Origin: Actinomycetes bacterium
GTDB taxonomy: Bacteria > Actinomycetota > Actinomycetes > JACCUZ01
DNA: 32,291 nt
Assembly: GCA_035489715.1 (NCBI GenBank)
Contig: DATHAP010000227.1
Location: forward strand, 1 to 32,291
Reading direction: 5' to 3'
Shown here: piece after piece, positions 10,500 to 17,252 of the stretch
How positions within the stretch are numbered: the first letter of the stretch is position 1
Layout of the letters: every line of letters begins with the position of its first letter
Translations under genes and position numbers: made by a program
Notes under the pieces: model-generated
Database searches by the model: none
Told to the model about the DNA's origin: nothing
The model's input: the letters and a program-made list of their open reading frames with translations, nothing else

Positions 10500-10940
10500 A
10501 TGGACATCCAGATGATCGCCAGCTTCGCCGTCATCAGCAGCGACCCGGGCGCTGACCGCGCGCTGTTCGTGGACGCGATGGGACTGGGTCTGCACGGACC
10601 CGAGGGCCTCCGCGGTTCGGACTACCTCTTCTCCGACGACCTCGCGGGCGCCAAGCATTTCGGCGTGTGGCCGCTGGCCGAGGCGGCCGAGTCCTGCTTC
10701 GGCAGCGATCGCTGGCCGGACACCCATACGGTGCCGCAGGCGAGCATCGAGCTCGAGGTGGGCAGCGCCGACCAGGTCGACCGCGCGGTCGCCGAGCTGG
10801 CCGAACGCGGCCATCGGCTGCTGCACGGCACGCGGACCGAGCCCTGGGGCCAGGTCATCGCTCGTCTCCAGTCCAGCAGCGGTGTCCTGGTGGGGGTGTG
10901 CTGGACACCGTGGTACCACGCCGGACCGGCCGACGGGTGA
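10500..10940 (+). CDS. VOC (glyoxalase/bleomycin-resistance fold) protein
   Basis: The product is 146 residues from ATG 10500, which follows ACGAGG at a good distance; an upstream in-frame GTG at 10476 is less likely. The beta-alpha-beta-beta-beta layout and phrases such as [41 protein letters not shown] and the terminal WTPWYH segment are typical of VOC-superfamily proteins that bind small molecules or carry out metal-dependent chemistry. The substrate cannot be read from the sequence. It lacks the His-containing first strand (DHIGIAV-like) of methylmalonyl/ethylmalonyl-CoA epimerase, so I do not assign it to the nearby acyl-CoA pathway. Its stop is 2 nt from the stop of the convergent DUF1905 gene. 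Confidence 0.75.
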   Translation: MDIQMIASFAVISSDPGADRALFVDAMGLGLHGPEGLRGSDYLFSDDLAGAKHFGVWPLAEAAESCFGSDRWPDTHTVPQASIELEVGSADQVDRAVAELAERGHRLLHGTRTEPWGQVIARLQSSSGVLVGVCWTPWYHAGPADG

Positions 10941-10942
10941 CC

Positions 10943-11233
10943 TCAGCGCTTGATGCGTTCCTGGAGGTGGACCGTCACCTCGTCACCGAGGGTCTTGCCG
11001 ATCGCCTTCCGCACGTCCGCCTTCACCGGGAGCATGTGCGTCCCGTCGCCGAGGGCCATGAAGGAGCTCTGGAACGGATGGCCGTCGATCGTGCCCCGGA
11101 CCTTCACCAGGCCGCGGGTGCCGAAGAAGTTCACCGAGTCGGGCCATTTCACGCAGGTCCAGGCGCCCTTGCTGTCGCTGCTGGGCTGCAGGGTCGCGCT
11201 GAACGTCGTGTCGAGGGTGCTGTCGTGCCTCAT
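10943..11233 (-). CDS. DUF1905 domain protein
   Basis: The product is 96 residues. The order of motifs (FSATL, then [51 protein letters not shown], and GDEVTVHLQ) matches DUF1905, a small beta-barrel found alone or fused to YdeI-type domains. The C-terminal YdeI-like part is absent here. The function is unknown. It starts 45 nt downstream of the cobalamin adenosyltransferase stop on the same strand, so it is probably the second gene of that transcript. Confidence 0.82.
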   Translation of the reverse strand: MRHDSTLDTTFSATLQPSSDSKGAWTCVKWPDSVNFFGTRGLVKVRGTIDGHPFQSSFMALGDGTHMLPVKADVRKAIGKTLGDEVTVHLQERIKR

Positions 11234-11278
11234 GTCACTGCAGACCGCCTGACACCGTTCGGCTCATCGCCTTTGCCC

Positions 11279-11851
11279 TCAGCGGTTGGCGCCGGGCACC
11301 CACAGCGCGTCGCCGTCCGCCCGGTTGGCGTGGCGGGCCAGGACGAAGAGCAGGTCCGAGAGCCGGTTCAGGTAGCGGGCGGTCAGCGGGTTGACCGTGT
11401 CGCCGTGCGCCGCGATGGCGGCCCAGGTCGAGCGCTCGGCGCGACGTACGACCGTGCGGGCGACGTGCAGGTGCGCGGCGGCGGGCGTGCCGCCGGCCAG
11501 GACGAACGACCGGAGCTCGGACAGGTCGGCGTTGTAGCGGTCGATCTCGTTCTCCAGCGCGTCGACCTGCTCCTGCACGATCCGCAGCGGGGGGTAGGCC
11601 GGGTCCGGCTCGACCGGCGTGCACAGGTCGGCGCCGACGTCGAAGAGGTCGTTCTGCACACGGGTGACCAGCGCGGCGACGTCGGGCTCGAGGCCGCCGG
11701 CGGCGAGGGCGAGCCCGAGGAAGGCGCCCGCCTCGTCGCAGTCGGCGTAGGCCTGCAGCCGGAGGTCGTTCTTGCCGATCCGGCCCCGGCCGCCGTAGCC
11801 GGTCGTCCCGTCGTCGCCGGTCCGGGTGTAGATCCGCGTCAGGTTGACCAT
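11279..11851 (-). CDS. cob(I)yrinic acid a,c-diamide / cob(I)alamin adenosyltransferase, PduO type
   Basis: This enzyme transfers the 5'-deoxyadenosyl group of ATP to Co(I) corrinoid, making adenosylcobalamin. The product is 190 residues, normal for the PduO family. It has the N-terminal ATP-binding signature [19 protein letters not shown] (about 8-26), the [16 protein letters not shown] helix (the family more often has VDELN at this place), the conserved RRAERS helix and the C-terminal [12 protein letters not shown] signature. AdoCbl is the cofactor of the mutase meaA encoded about 3 kb away, so the two probably serve the same pathway. The ATG at 11851 has no clear Shine-Dalgarno site; a TAGGGT hexamer 7 nt upstream suggests a leaderless transcript, divergent from murA. 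Confidence 0.93.
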   Translation of the reverse strand: MVNLTRIYTRTGDDGTTGYGGRGRIGKNDLRLQAYADCDEAGAFLGLALAAGGLEPDVAALVTRVQNDLFDVGADLCTPVEPDPAYPPLRIVQEQVDALENEIDRYNADLSELRSFVLAGGTPAAAHLHVARTVVRRAERSTWAAIAAHGDTVNPLTARYLNRLSDLLFVLARHANRADGDALWVPGANR

Positions 11852-11858
11852 GTCGGAG

Positions 11859-11864
11859 ACCCTA
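11859..11864 (-). promoter_or_regulatory. -10 element of the cobalamin adenosyltransferase gene (leaderless)
   Basis: On the minus strand TAGGGT is separated by 7 nt from the ATG at 11851. This TANNNT-N7-start layout places the transcription start at or within a base of the initiation codon. No ribosome-binding site is present. Confidence 0.55.
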
Positions 11865-11877
11865 GGACCCGCGACCC

Positions 11878-11883
11878 TACGAT
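11878..11883 (+). promoter_or_regulatory. -10 element of murA (leaderless)
   Basis: TACGAT is followed after 7 nt by ATG 11891, the layout of a leaderless promoter. This favours ATG 11891 over the ATG at 11882, which lies within the hexamer. It faces away from the opposing hexamer at 11859-11864 across only 13 nt. Confidence 0.55.
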
Positions 11884-11890
11884 GCTCGCC

Positions 11891-13162
11891 ATGGAGCGCT
11901 TCCGGGTCGTGGGCGGGGCCCGTCTCGAGGGCGAGGTGCGGGTCACCGGCGCCAAGAACAGCGTCCTCAAGGTGATGGCTGCGGCCCTGCTGGCGCAGGG
12001 CCGCACCACGCTCACCCAGGTGCCGCACATCCTCGACGTCGAGATCATGGGGGAGCTGCTCCGGCGGCTGGGGTGCCAGGTGGACTACGACGCCGCGGCG
12101 GCGACCGTCGCGATCGACGTGCCGGAGGTGCTCGGGCACCAGGCGGACTACGACCTGGTACGTCGCATCAGGGCCTCGATCTGCGTCCTCGGCCCGCTGA
12201 CCGTCAGGTCCGGCCGGGCGGAGGTCGCCATGCCGGGCGGCGACGCCATCGGCAGCCGCCCCCTCGACTTCCACGTGGCGGGGCTGGCCAAGCTCGGTGC
12301 CGAGCTGGACAACGAGCACGGCTACATCGTCGCGCGGGCCCCGCACGGGCTGACCGGCGCGACCGTCTGGCTCGACTTCCCGAGCGTCGGGGCGACAGAG
12401 AACATCCTGATGGCGGCGGTGCTCGCCACCGGTACCACGGTCATCGACAACGCCGCGCGCGAGCCGGAGATCGTCGACCTCTGCCAGATGCTGCAGCAGA
12501 TGGGCGCCAAGATCGACGGCCTGGGCTCCTCGACGCTCACCGTCGAGGGGGTCGACCACCTCTCGCCGACGACGCACGAGATCGTCCCCGACCGCATCGT
12601 CGCCGGGACCTGGGCCTTCGCCTCCGCGATGACCCAGGGCGACGTGACCGTGCACGGCGCCCGGGCCGAGCACCTCGAGATCGCGCTCGACAAGCTGGTG
12701 GGGGCGGGGGCGACGGTGCACGTGACCGAGGACGGCTTCCGGGTCGTGATGACCGGCCGACCGACGGCCGTCGACGCGGTGACGCTGCCCTACCCGGGCC
12801 TGGCGACCGACCTGCAGCCGCTGGTGATGGCGCTGGACGCGATCGCCGACGGCGCGGCGATGATCACCGAGAACATCTTCGAGGGCCGCTTCGTCTTCGC
12901 CAGCGAGCTGGCCCGCCTCGGTGCCCACGTGCGCACTGACGGCCATCACGCGGTGGTGCGGGGCGTGCCACGGCTCTCCGGGGCCCCGGTGCGGGCCAGC
13001 GACATCCGCGCGGGTGCCGCCCTCACGCTGGCCGGCCTGGTGGCCGACGGGGTGACCTACGTCAGCGACGTCTCGCACGTGGACCGCGGCTACCCGGGCT
13101 TCGATGCCCAGCTGCGCGAGCTGGGGGCGGACGTGACCCGCGAGCCCGACCCGGACGTCTAG
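11891..13162 (+). CDS. murA: UDP-N-acetylglucosamine 1-carboxyvinyltransferase (MurA), Cys-to-Asp type
   Basis: MurA transfers enolpyruvate from PEP to UDP-GlcNAc, the first committed step of peptidoglycan synthesis. The product is 423 residues, the normal length. It begins [27 protein letters not shown] with the invariant Lys-Asn pair, and has the [10 protein letters not shown] segment and the C-terminal [13 protein letters not shown] motif. At the catalytic loop the usual PGGC is PGGD (D118). The same replacement makes mycobacterial MurA naturally resistant to fosfomycin, so this enzyme should be too. The ATG at 11891 is preferred because a TACGAT hexamer lies 7 nt upstream and the resulting length fits the family. 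The stop overlaps the stop of the opposite DUF2007-like gene by 4 nt (CTAG). Confidence 0.96.
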   Translation: MERFRVVGGARLEGEVRVTGAKNSVLKVMAAALLAQGRTTLTQVPHILDVEIMGELLRRLGCQVDYDAAAATVAIDVPEVLGHQADYDLVRRIRASICVLGPLTVRSGRAEVAMPGGDAIGSRPLDFHVAGLAKLGAELDNEHGYIVARAPHGLTGATVWLDFPSVGATENILMAAVLATGTTVIDNAAREPEIVDLCQMLQQMGAKIDGLGSSTLTVEGVDHLSPTTHEIVPDRIVAGTWAFASAMTQGDVTVHGARAEHLEIALDKLVGAGATVHVTEDGFRVVMTGRPTAVDAVTLPYPGLATDLQPLVMALDAIADGAAMITENIFEGRFVFASELARLGAHVRTDGHHAVVRGVPRLSGAPVRASDIRAGAALTLAGLVADGVTYVSDVSHVDRGYPGFDAQLRELGADVTREPDPDV

Positions 13163-13464
13163 GTCGCCAGCAGCCGGCGGGCCCGGGCCTCGTCGGGCTC
13201 GAGCACCATCAGCCGAGGCCCGTCGGCCGTGGTCACCAGCGAGGCCCGGATGCCGGCACCCTGGAGCCGCTGCCGGGCCACCTCGCCCTCGATGAAGGTC
13301 CCCGGCGCCGACACCGCGACCATCAGGCCGTACTCGTCCTCGTGCCCCGCCCGGGCCCTGCGCTCGACGAGCGAGCGGCTGCGCCCGCCGAAGGCCCAGC
13401 GCAAGAGCAGCATGAGCACCCCGACGACGGCCAGGGCGATCGCGTAGCTGCGCCAGTCGAGCAC
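13159..13464 (-). CDS. membrane-anchored DUF2007-like protein
   Basis: The product is 101 residues from GTG 13464: a single N-terminal transmembrane helix (about 6-24), a basic linker ([15 protein letters not shown]), then a small domain of about 60 residues ([20 protein letters not shown]...GIRASL...[15 protein letters not shown]). This alpha/beta pattern resembles the DUF2007 fold, a putative signal-transducing domain. The match is by pattern only. Upstream of the GTG there is CACAAT at 6 nt, a weak -10 candidate. The gene is divergent from the hydroxyacyl-CoA dehydrogenase gene (81 nt between starts) and convergent with murA. Confidence 0.65.
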   Translation of the reverse strand: MLDWRSYAIALAVVGVLMLLLRWAFGGRSRSLVERRARAGHEDEYGLMVAVSAPGTFIEGEVARQRLQGAGIRASLVTTADGPRLMVLEPDEARARRLLAT

Positions 13465-13545
13465 GGCTGGATTGTGCCCCTGCCCCGGCTGGATAGGCTC
13501 CCGCGGTCCCGCCGAACGCCGGTCCACTCCGAGGGAGCACCCCAG

Positions 13546-14466
13546 ATGAGCACGTCGAGCCCGTCCACCGCCGGAGCCGTCGTACCTGCCGGACCTGCCG
13601 GTCGTGCCGGAGTCGTCGGTGTCGTCGGTGTCGTCGGCGCCGGCCTGATGGGCGCGGGCATCGCCCAGGTCGCCGCGGTCGCCGGCCACCGGGTGGTCCT
13701 GCGCGACGTCACCGACGAGGCGCTCGGCCGCGGCCGCGCCGGGATCGAGCGGTCCCTGTCCCGGTTCGTGGCCAAGGGGCAGCTCGAGCAGGTCGCCGCG
13801 GACGAGGCGCTGGGCCGGATCACGACGGTGACCGACCTCGACGCGGTCGGGGACGCCGACGTCGTGGTCGAGGCGGTGTTCGAGGACATCGAGGTCAAGC
13901 ACGAGGTGTTCCGGGTGCTGGACCAGGTCTGCCGGGACGGCGCGGTGCTTGCCACCAACACCAGTGCCATCCCGATCACCCGGATCGCCGCGGTGACCGA
14001 CCGGCCGGAGGCCGTGGTCGGCACCCACTTCTTCTCCCCGGTCCCGATGATGGGGCTGTGCGAGCTGGTCCGCGGCCACCGCACCAGTGACGAGACCCTC
14101 GCTGCCGCGCGGGCGTTCGCCGAGGGTGTCGGCAAGACCTGCGTGGTGGTCACCCGCGACGTCGCCGGGTTCGTGACCACCCGGCTGATCTGCGCGCTGG
14201 CGATGGAGGCGGTGCGGCTCGTCGAGACCGGAGTCGCGACCGCCGAGGACGTGGACACGGCCTGTCGCCTGGGCTTCGGGCACGCCATGGGGCCGCTCGC
14301 GACGACCGACCTGACCGGCGTCGACATCCTGCGCAACGCGACCATGAACATCTACGCCGAGACCGCGGACGAGAAGTTCTTCCCGCCCGAGTCGCTGACC
14401 CGGATGGTCGCCGCGGGCGACCTGGGCCGTAAGTCCGGCCGTGGCTTCTACACCTACGATCGGTAG
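13546..14466 (+). CDS. 3-hydroxyacyl-CoA (3-hydroxybutyryl-CoA) dehydrogenase
   Basis: This family oxidises or reduces 3-hydroxyacyl-CoA/3-ketoacyl-CoA with NAD(P). The product is 306 residues from ATG 13546, which has GAGGGAG 8 nt upstream. A Ser/Ala/Pro-rich N-terminal extension (about 22 residues) precedes the Rossmann motif GAGLMGAG. Strand 2 ends in an acidic residue (VVLRDV), indicating NAD(H). The catalytic histidine is in HFFSP, with the partner glutamate in CELV. The Asn of the usual GFIVNRL motif is Thr212 here (GFVTTRL), as seen in a subgroup of homologues, so the substrate may differ from the classical enzyme. Three 9-nt repeats code the VVG-VVG-VVG just before the Rossmann loop. 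A strong hairpin follows the stop. Confidence 0.87.
   Translation: MSTSSPSTAGAVVPAGPAGRAGVVGVVGVVGAGLMGAGIAQVAAVAGHRVVLRDVTDEALGRGRAGIERSLSRFVAKGQLEQVAADEALGRITTVTDLDAVGDADVVVEAVFEDIEVKHEVFRVLDQVCRDGAVLATNTSAIPITRIAAVTDRPEAVVGTHFFSPVPMMGLCELVRGHRTSDETLAAARAFAEGVGKTCVVVTRDVAGFVTTRLICALAMEAVRLVETGVATAEDVDTACRLGFGHAMGPLATTDLTGVDILRNATMNIYAETADEKFFPPESLTRMVAAGDLGRKSGRGFYTYDR
13612..13638 (+). repeat. three in-frame 9-nt tandem repeats (VVG)3
   Basis: The unit gtcgtcggt occurs twice and is followed by gtcgtcggc, coding Val-Val-Gly three times at the first Rossmann strand of the dehydrogenase. Slippage here would add or remove three residues without breaking the frame. Confidence 0.8.
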
Positions 14467-14508
14467 CACGCACGCCCCGCTAGTCACATAGGTCACTTCG
14501 GTCGCATC

Positions 14509-14532
14509 CGCCACGCTGGCCCCAGCGTGGCG
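14509..14532. terminator. perfect GC-rich hairpin after the dehydrogenase gene
   Basis: CGCCACGCTGG and CCAGCGTGGCG form 11-nt perfect complementary arms separated by 2 nt, 42 nt after the dehydrogenase stop. The stem would be about 9-10 bp with a tight loop. No T-run follows, as is usual for high-GC actinobacterial terminators. It separates the dehydrogenase from the STAS/meaA unit. Confidence 0.65.
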
Positions 14533-14644
14533 TCAAGAATTCTGCAAGTCCGGTCCGTACCGTCCTGACCGAGGACGACAGGAGCCATCCTGGAGGCAAC
14601 CAGATGGCCGCCTCGCGCGTCTTGTCTGGTAAGGGGGTGGGGAG

Positions 14645-14953
14645 ATGGTCGTCAGCATGGCCTCGGGGTGCGAGATCGCCCTGGCCGGGCGCTTGGACGT
14701 GCGGTCGGTCGCCGACGTGCGCTCGGCGCTCTACGCCGCCATCGACGCCGGCACCGGGGACCTGGTCGTCGACGTCTCGGGCGTGGAGACGATGGATGCC
14801 ACCGGCCTCGGGATGCTGCTGGGCGCCGACCGCCGGGCCAAGCTGGCCGGACGCCGGGTCGTCCTGCACGACGCCGGACCGCGCCTGCTGCGCCTGCTGC
14901 ACGCCACCCGCCTGCACCGGGTCCTCACCGTGGACGAGGCCGTCCCGGCCTGA
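14645..14953 (+). CDS. STAS-domain anti-sigma factor antagonist-like protein
   Basis: The product is 102 residues, a complete single STAS domain: EIALAGRLDV (strand), an Ala-rich helix, LVVDVSGVETMDATGLGML and VVLHDAGPRLLRLLHATRLHRVL. STAS proteins of the SpoIIAA/RsbV type bind anti-sigma kinases and are switched by phosphorylation of a Ser/Thr at the loop before the helix; here DATGLG gives Thr53 as the candidate. The ATG at 14645 has AAGGGGG 7 nt upstream and an in-frame TAA just before. A second ATG at 14604 with an excellent GGAGG lies upstream in another frame. meaA starts 33 nt downstream. No anti-sigma partner is in the window. Confidence 0.82.
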   Translation: MVVSMASGCEIALAGRLDVRSVADVRSALYAAIDAGTGDLVVDVSGVETMDATGLGMLLGADRRAKLAGRRVVLHDAGPRLLRLLHATRLHRVLTVDEAVPA

Positions 14954-14972
14954 GGACCTGGTTACCGGCGAG

Positions 14973-14978
14973 TAGTAT
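14973..14978 (+). promoter_or_regulatory. -10 element of meaA (leaderless)
   Basis: TAGTAT lies 8 nt before ATG 14987, with no Shine-Dalgarno sequence between. TGAGGA at 14951-14956, 16 nt upstream of the hexamer, is a possible -35. The layout implies that the mutase gene has its own leaderless promoter in the short gap after the STAS gene. Confidence 0.55.
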
Positions 14979-14986
14979 CGCCGGGC

Positions 14987-17017
14987 ATGAGGACCCCGCC
15001 GCCTCCCGAGCGGGACCGCCCCTGGGTGATGCGCACCTATGCCGGGCACTCCTCCGCGGCCGAGTCCAACGCGCTCTACCGGCGCAACCTGGCCAAGGGC
15101 CAGACCGGCCTCTCGGTCGCCTTCGACCTGCCGACCCAGACCGGCTACGACCCCGACCACGAGCTCGCCCGCGGCGAGGTCGGCAAGGTCGGCGTGCCGG
15201 TCTCGCACGTCGGTGACCTGCGGGCCCTCTTCGACGGCATCCCTCTCGCCGGGATGAACACCTCGATGACCATCAACGCGCCGGCCATGTGGCTGCTCGC
15301 GCTCTACGAGGTGGTCGCCGAGGAGCAGGGGGCCGATCCGGCCGACCTCAGCGGCACGACGCAGAACGACATCATCAAGGAGTACCTCTCCCGCGGGACC
15401 TATGCGTTCCCGCCGGCAGAGTCGATGCGCCTGACGACCGACCTGATCGCGTACACCGTGCAGCGGATGCCGCGGTGGAACCCGATCAACATCTGCAGCT
15501 ACCACCTCCAGGAGGCAGGCGCGACGCCGGTGCAGGAGCTGGCGTTCGCGATGTCGACGGCGACCGCGGTGCTGGATGCCGTCCGCGACGCCGGCCAGGT
15601 GCTGCCGGAGCGCTTCGCCGACGTGGTGTCGCGCATCTCCTTCTTCGTCAACGCCGGTGTGCGGTTCGTCGAGGAGATGTGCAAGATGCGCGCGATGGTG
15701 CAGCTCTGGGACGAGCTCACTGCCGAGCGGTACGCCGTCAGCGACCCCATGGCCCGCCGCCTGCGCTACGGCGTGCAGGTCAACTCGCTCGGACTCACCG
15801 AGGCCCAGCCCGAGAACAACGTCCAGCGCATCGTGCTCGAGATGCTCGCGGTGACGCTCTCGAAGGACGCCCGGGCCAGGGCGGTGCAGCTGCCGGCCTG
15901 GAACGAGGCGCTCGGCCTGCCGCGGCCGTGGGACCAGCAGTGGTCGCTGCGGATCCAGCAGGTGCTCGCCTACGAGTCCGACCTGCTCGAGCACGACGAC
16001 CTCTTCGCCGGCTCGCACGTGGTCGAGGCCAAGGTCGCGGAGCTGGTCTCCGAGGCCCGGGCCGAGATGGCCCGGATCGAGGAGATGGGCGGCGCCGTCG
16101 CGGCGGTCGAGAACGGCTACCTCAAGGGTGAGCTGGTCGCCTCGCACGCGCGCCGCCGCGCCCGGGTCGAGTCCGGCGAGGACGTCGTCGTCGGCGTCAA
16201 CCTGTTCACCGAGACCGAGCCCAGCCCGCTGACCGCCGACCTGGACGCGGTGATCCAGTCGGTCGACCCGCAGGTCGAGGAGCGGGCGGTCACGGCGATC
16301 CGGGCCTGGCGCGAGCAGCGCGACGCGGCGGCCGTCGACGCCGCTCTGCGGGGGCTGCGCGACGCCGCCAAGATCGCCGACAACTTGGTGCCCGCCACGC
16401 TGGCCTGCGCCCGGTCCGGGGTCACGACCGGCGAGTGGGCCGAGGTGCTGCGCGAGGTGTTCGGCTCGTACCGCGCACCGACCGGCGTGTCCGGCAGCGT
16501 GGGGACGGCGCCCGCGGGGGAGGACCTGCAGGCGGTGCGCGAGGCGGTACGGCGCACCGGCGCCGAGCTGGGCACCCGCCTGCGGCTGCTCGTCGGCAAG
16601 CCCGGCCTGGACGGTCACTCCAACGGGGCCGAGCAGATCGCGGTGCGAGCTCGCGACGCCGGCTTCGAGGTCGCGTACCAGGGCATCCGGCTGACCCCGG
16701 CGCAGATCGCCGCGGCCGCCGTCGAGGAGGGCGTGCACTGCGTGGGGCTCTCGATCCTGTCCGGGTCGCACCGCGAGCTGGTGCCGGAGGTGCTGCGGCT
16801 GCTGCGCGAGGCCGGGGCCGGCGACGTGCCGGTCGTGGTCGGCGGCATCATCCCGGACGCCGACGCCCGCTGGCTGGAGGAGCAGGGCGTCGCCGCCGTC
16901 TTCACGCCGAAGGACTTCGAGATCACCGGCATCATCGGCCAGATCGTCCGGGTGGTGCGCGTCGCGCACGACCTGCCGACTGACGACGGCGCCGTGCATG
17001 GTACTACGACATCGTAG
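14987..17017 (+). CDS. meaA: ethylmalonyl-CoA mutase (MeaA/Ecm), AdoCbl-dependent
   Basis: This mutase rearranges (2R)-ethylmalonyl-CoA to methylsuccinyl-CoA in the ethylmalonyl-CoA pathway. The product is 676 residues, a single-chain acyl-CoA mutase. The N-terminal substrate-binding TIM barrel (about 10-520) contains GLSVAFDLPTQTGYDPDH, GMNTSMTINAPA, GTTQNDIIKEY and NICSYHLQEAGA. The C-terminal B12 domain (about 530-665) has GKPGLDGHSNGAEQIA, with the cobalt-ligand His544 in DxHxxG. The DGHSNGAEQ form and the NDIIKEYLSRGTYAFPPAESMRL stretch resemble the MeaA/Ecm branch rather than methylmalonyl-CoA mutase (DGHDRGAKVIA). That subfamily call is from memory of the motifs. A leaderless promoter precedes it, and an 18-bp palindrome overlaps its stop codon. 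Confidence 0.9.
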   Translation: MRTPPPPERDRPWVMRTYAGHSSAAESNALYRRNLAKGQTGLSVAFDLPTQTGYDPDHELARGEVGKVGVPVSHVGDLRALFDGIPLAGMNTSMTINAPAMWLLALYEVVAEEQGADPADLSGTTQNDIIKEYLSRGTYAFPPAESMRLTTDLIAYTVQRMPRWNPINICSYHLQEAGATPVQELAFAMSTATAVLDAVRDAGQVLPERFADVVSRISFFVNAGVRFVEEMCKMRAMVQLWDELTAERYAVSDPMARRLRYGVQVNSLGLTEAQPENNVQRIVLEMLAVTLSKDARARAVQLPAWNEALGLPRPWDQQWSLRIQQVLAYESDLLEHDDLFAGSHVVEAKVAELVSEARAEMARIEEMGGAVAAVENGYLKGELVASHARRRARVESGEDVVVGVNLFTETEPSPLTADLDAVIQSVDPQVEERAVTAIRAWREQRDAAAVDAALRGLRDAAKIADNLVPATLACARSGVTTGEWAEVLREVFGSYRAPTGVSGSVGTAPAGEDLQAVREAVRRTGAELGTRLRLLVGKPGLDGHSNGAEQIAVRARDAGFEVAYQGIRLTPAQIAAAAVEEGVHCVGLSILSGSHRELVPEVLRLLREAGAGDVPVVVGGIIPDADARWLEEQGVAAVFTPKDFEITGIIGQIVRVVRVAHDLPTDDGAVHGTTTS

Positions 17018-17019
17018 TA
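17002..17019. promoter_or_regulatory. perfect 18-bp palindrome, probable repressor operator
   Basis: TACTACGA-CA-TCGTAGTA has perfect 8-bp arms with a 2-bp centre. It overlaps the meaA stop codon, and its right arm contains TAG-TA(T) (TAGTAT, 17015-17020), a plausible -10 for the small gene at 17059. An operator covering the -10 would repress. The sequence resembles operators of the BlaI/MecI/CopY winged-helix family (TACTAC...GTAGTA); this resemblance is an inference from memory. No such regulator gene lies in the window. Confidence 0.6.
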
Positions 17020-17058
17020 TCGTGGTCGCGTCGTGCCGCCGGCGCCGAGGGGGAGAAC

Positions 17059-17235
17059 GTGACCGGACTGATCGGATGGCTGCGTCGGGTGGCGACGACG
17101 ACGGCACAGGATTGCGCCGGGTGCGGCGCAGCGATGGCAGCCACCGAGCTGGCCTGCCCGCAGGGCTGCGGCTTCGACCGGCGCAACGAGCGCCGGCTCT
17201 CCGGCGGCGCCTGGTCCCGTCTCGACCGGATGTGA
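17059..17235 (+). CDS. 58-residue zinc-ribbon protein
   Basis: A short gene that ordinary length cut-offs would miss. GTG 17059 follows GGGGGAG with 5 nt spacing, an excellent ribosome-binding site. The product has a short amphipathic start (TGLIGWLRRVATT), then CAGC (C19, C22) and CPQGC (C33, C37), a CxxC-x10-CxxxC layout that could bind one zinc, and a basic tail (FDRRNERRLSGGAWSRLDRM). I know no named family; it looks like the small zinc-ribbon proteins common in actinobacteria. The perfect palindrome 40 nt upstream, covering a possible -10, suggests it is specifically regulated. The convergent ABC permease ends 17 nt away. Confidence 0.7.
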   Translation: MTGLIGWLRRVATTTAQDCAGCGAAMAATELACPQGCGFDRRNERRLSGGAWSRLDRM

Positions 17236-17252
17236 GCTGCGGGCCGTCCGGC

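Noticed and set aside
10500-10940. VOC protein as the missing ethylmalonyl/methylmalonyl-CoA epimerase
   Set aside because: The first strand lacks the conserved His-containing motif and the later metal-ligand pattern of that epimerase; only the general VOC fold is supported.
11279-13540. 753-codon minus frame reaching through murA
   Set aside because: Only the last 190 codons (from 11851 down) match a known family; the rest is antisense of murA.
14604-14975. 123-codon plus frame as a separate gene over the STAS gene
   Set aside because: The translation is Arg/Pro/Ser-rich without a fold, while the overlapping frame codes a complete STAS domain. Its unusually good ribosome-binding site is kept as a finding.
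14480-17107. 875-codon minus frame antisense to meaA and STAS
   Set aside because: Low-complexity shadow of a high-GC gene; meaA on the plus strand has clear, complete domains.
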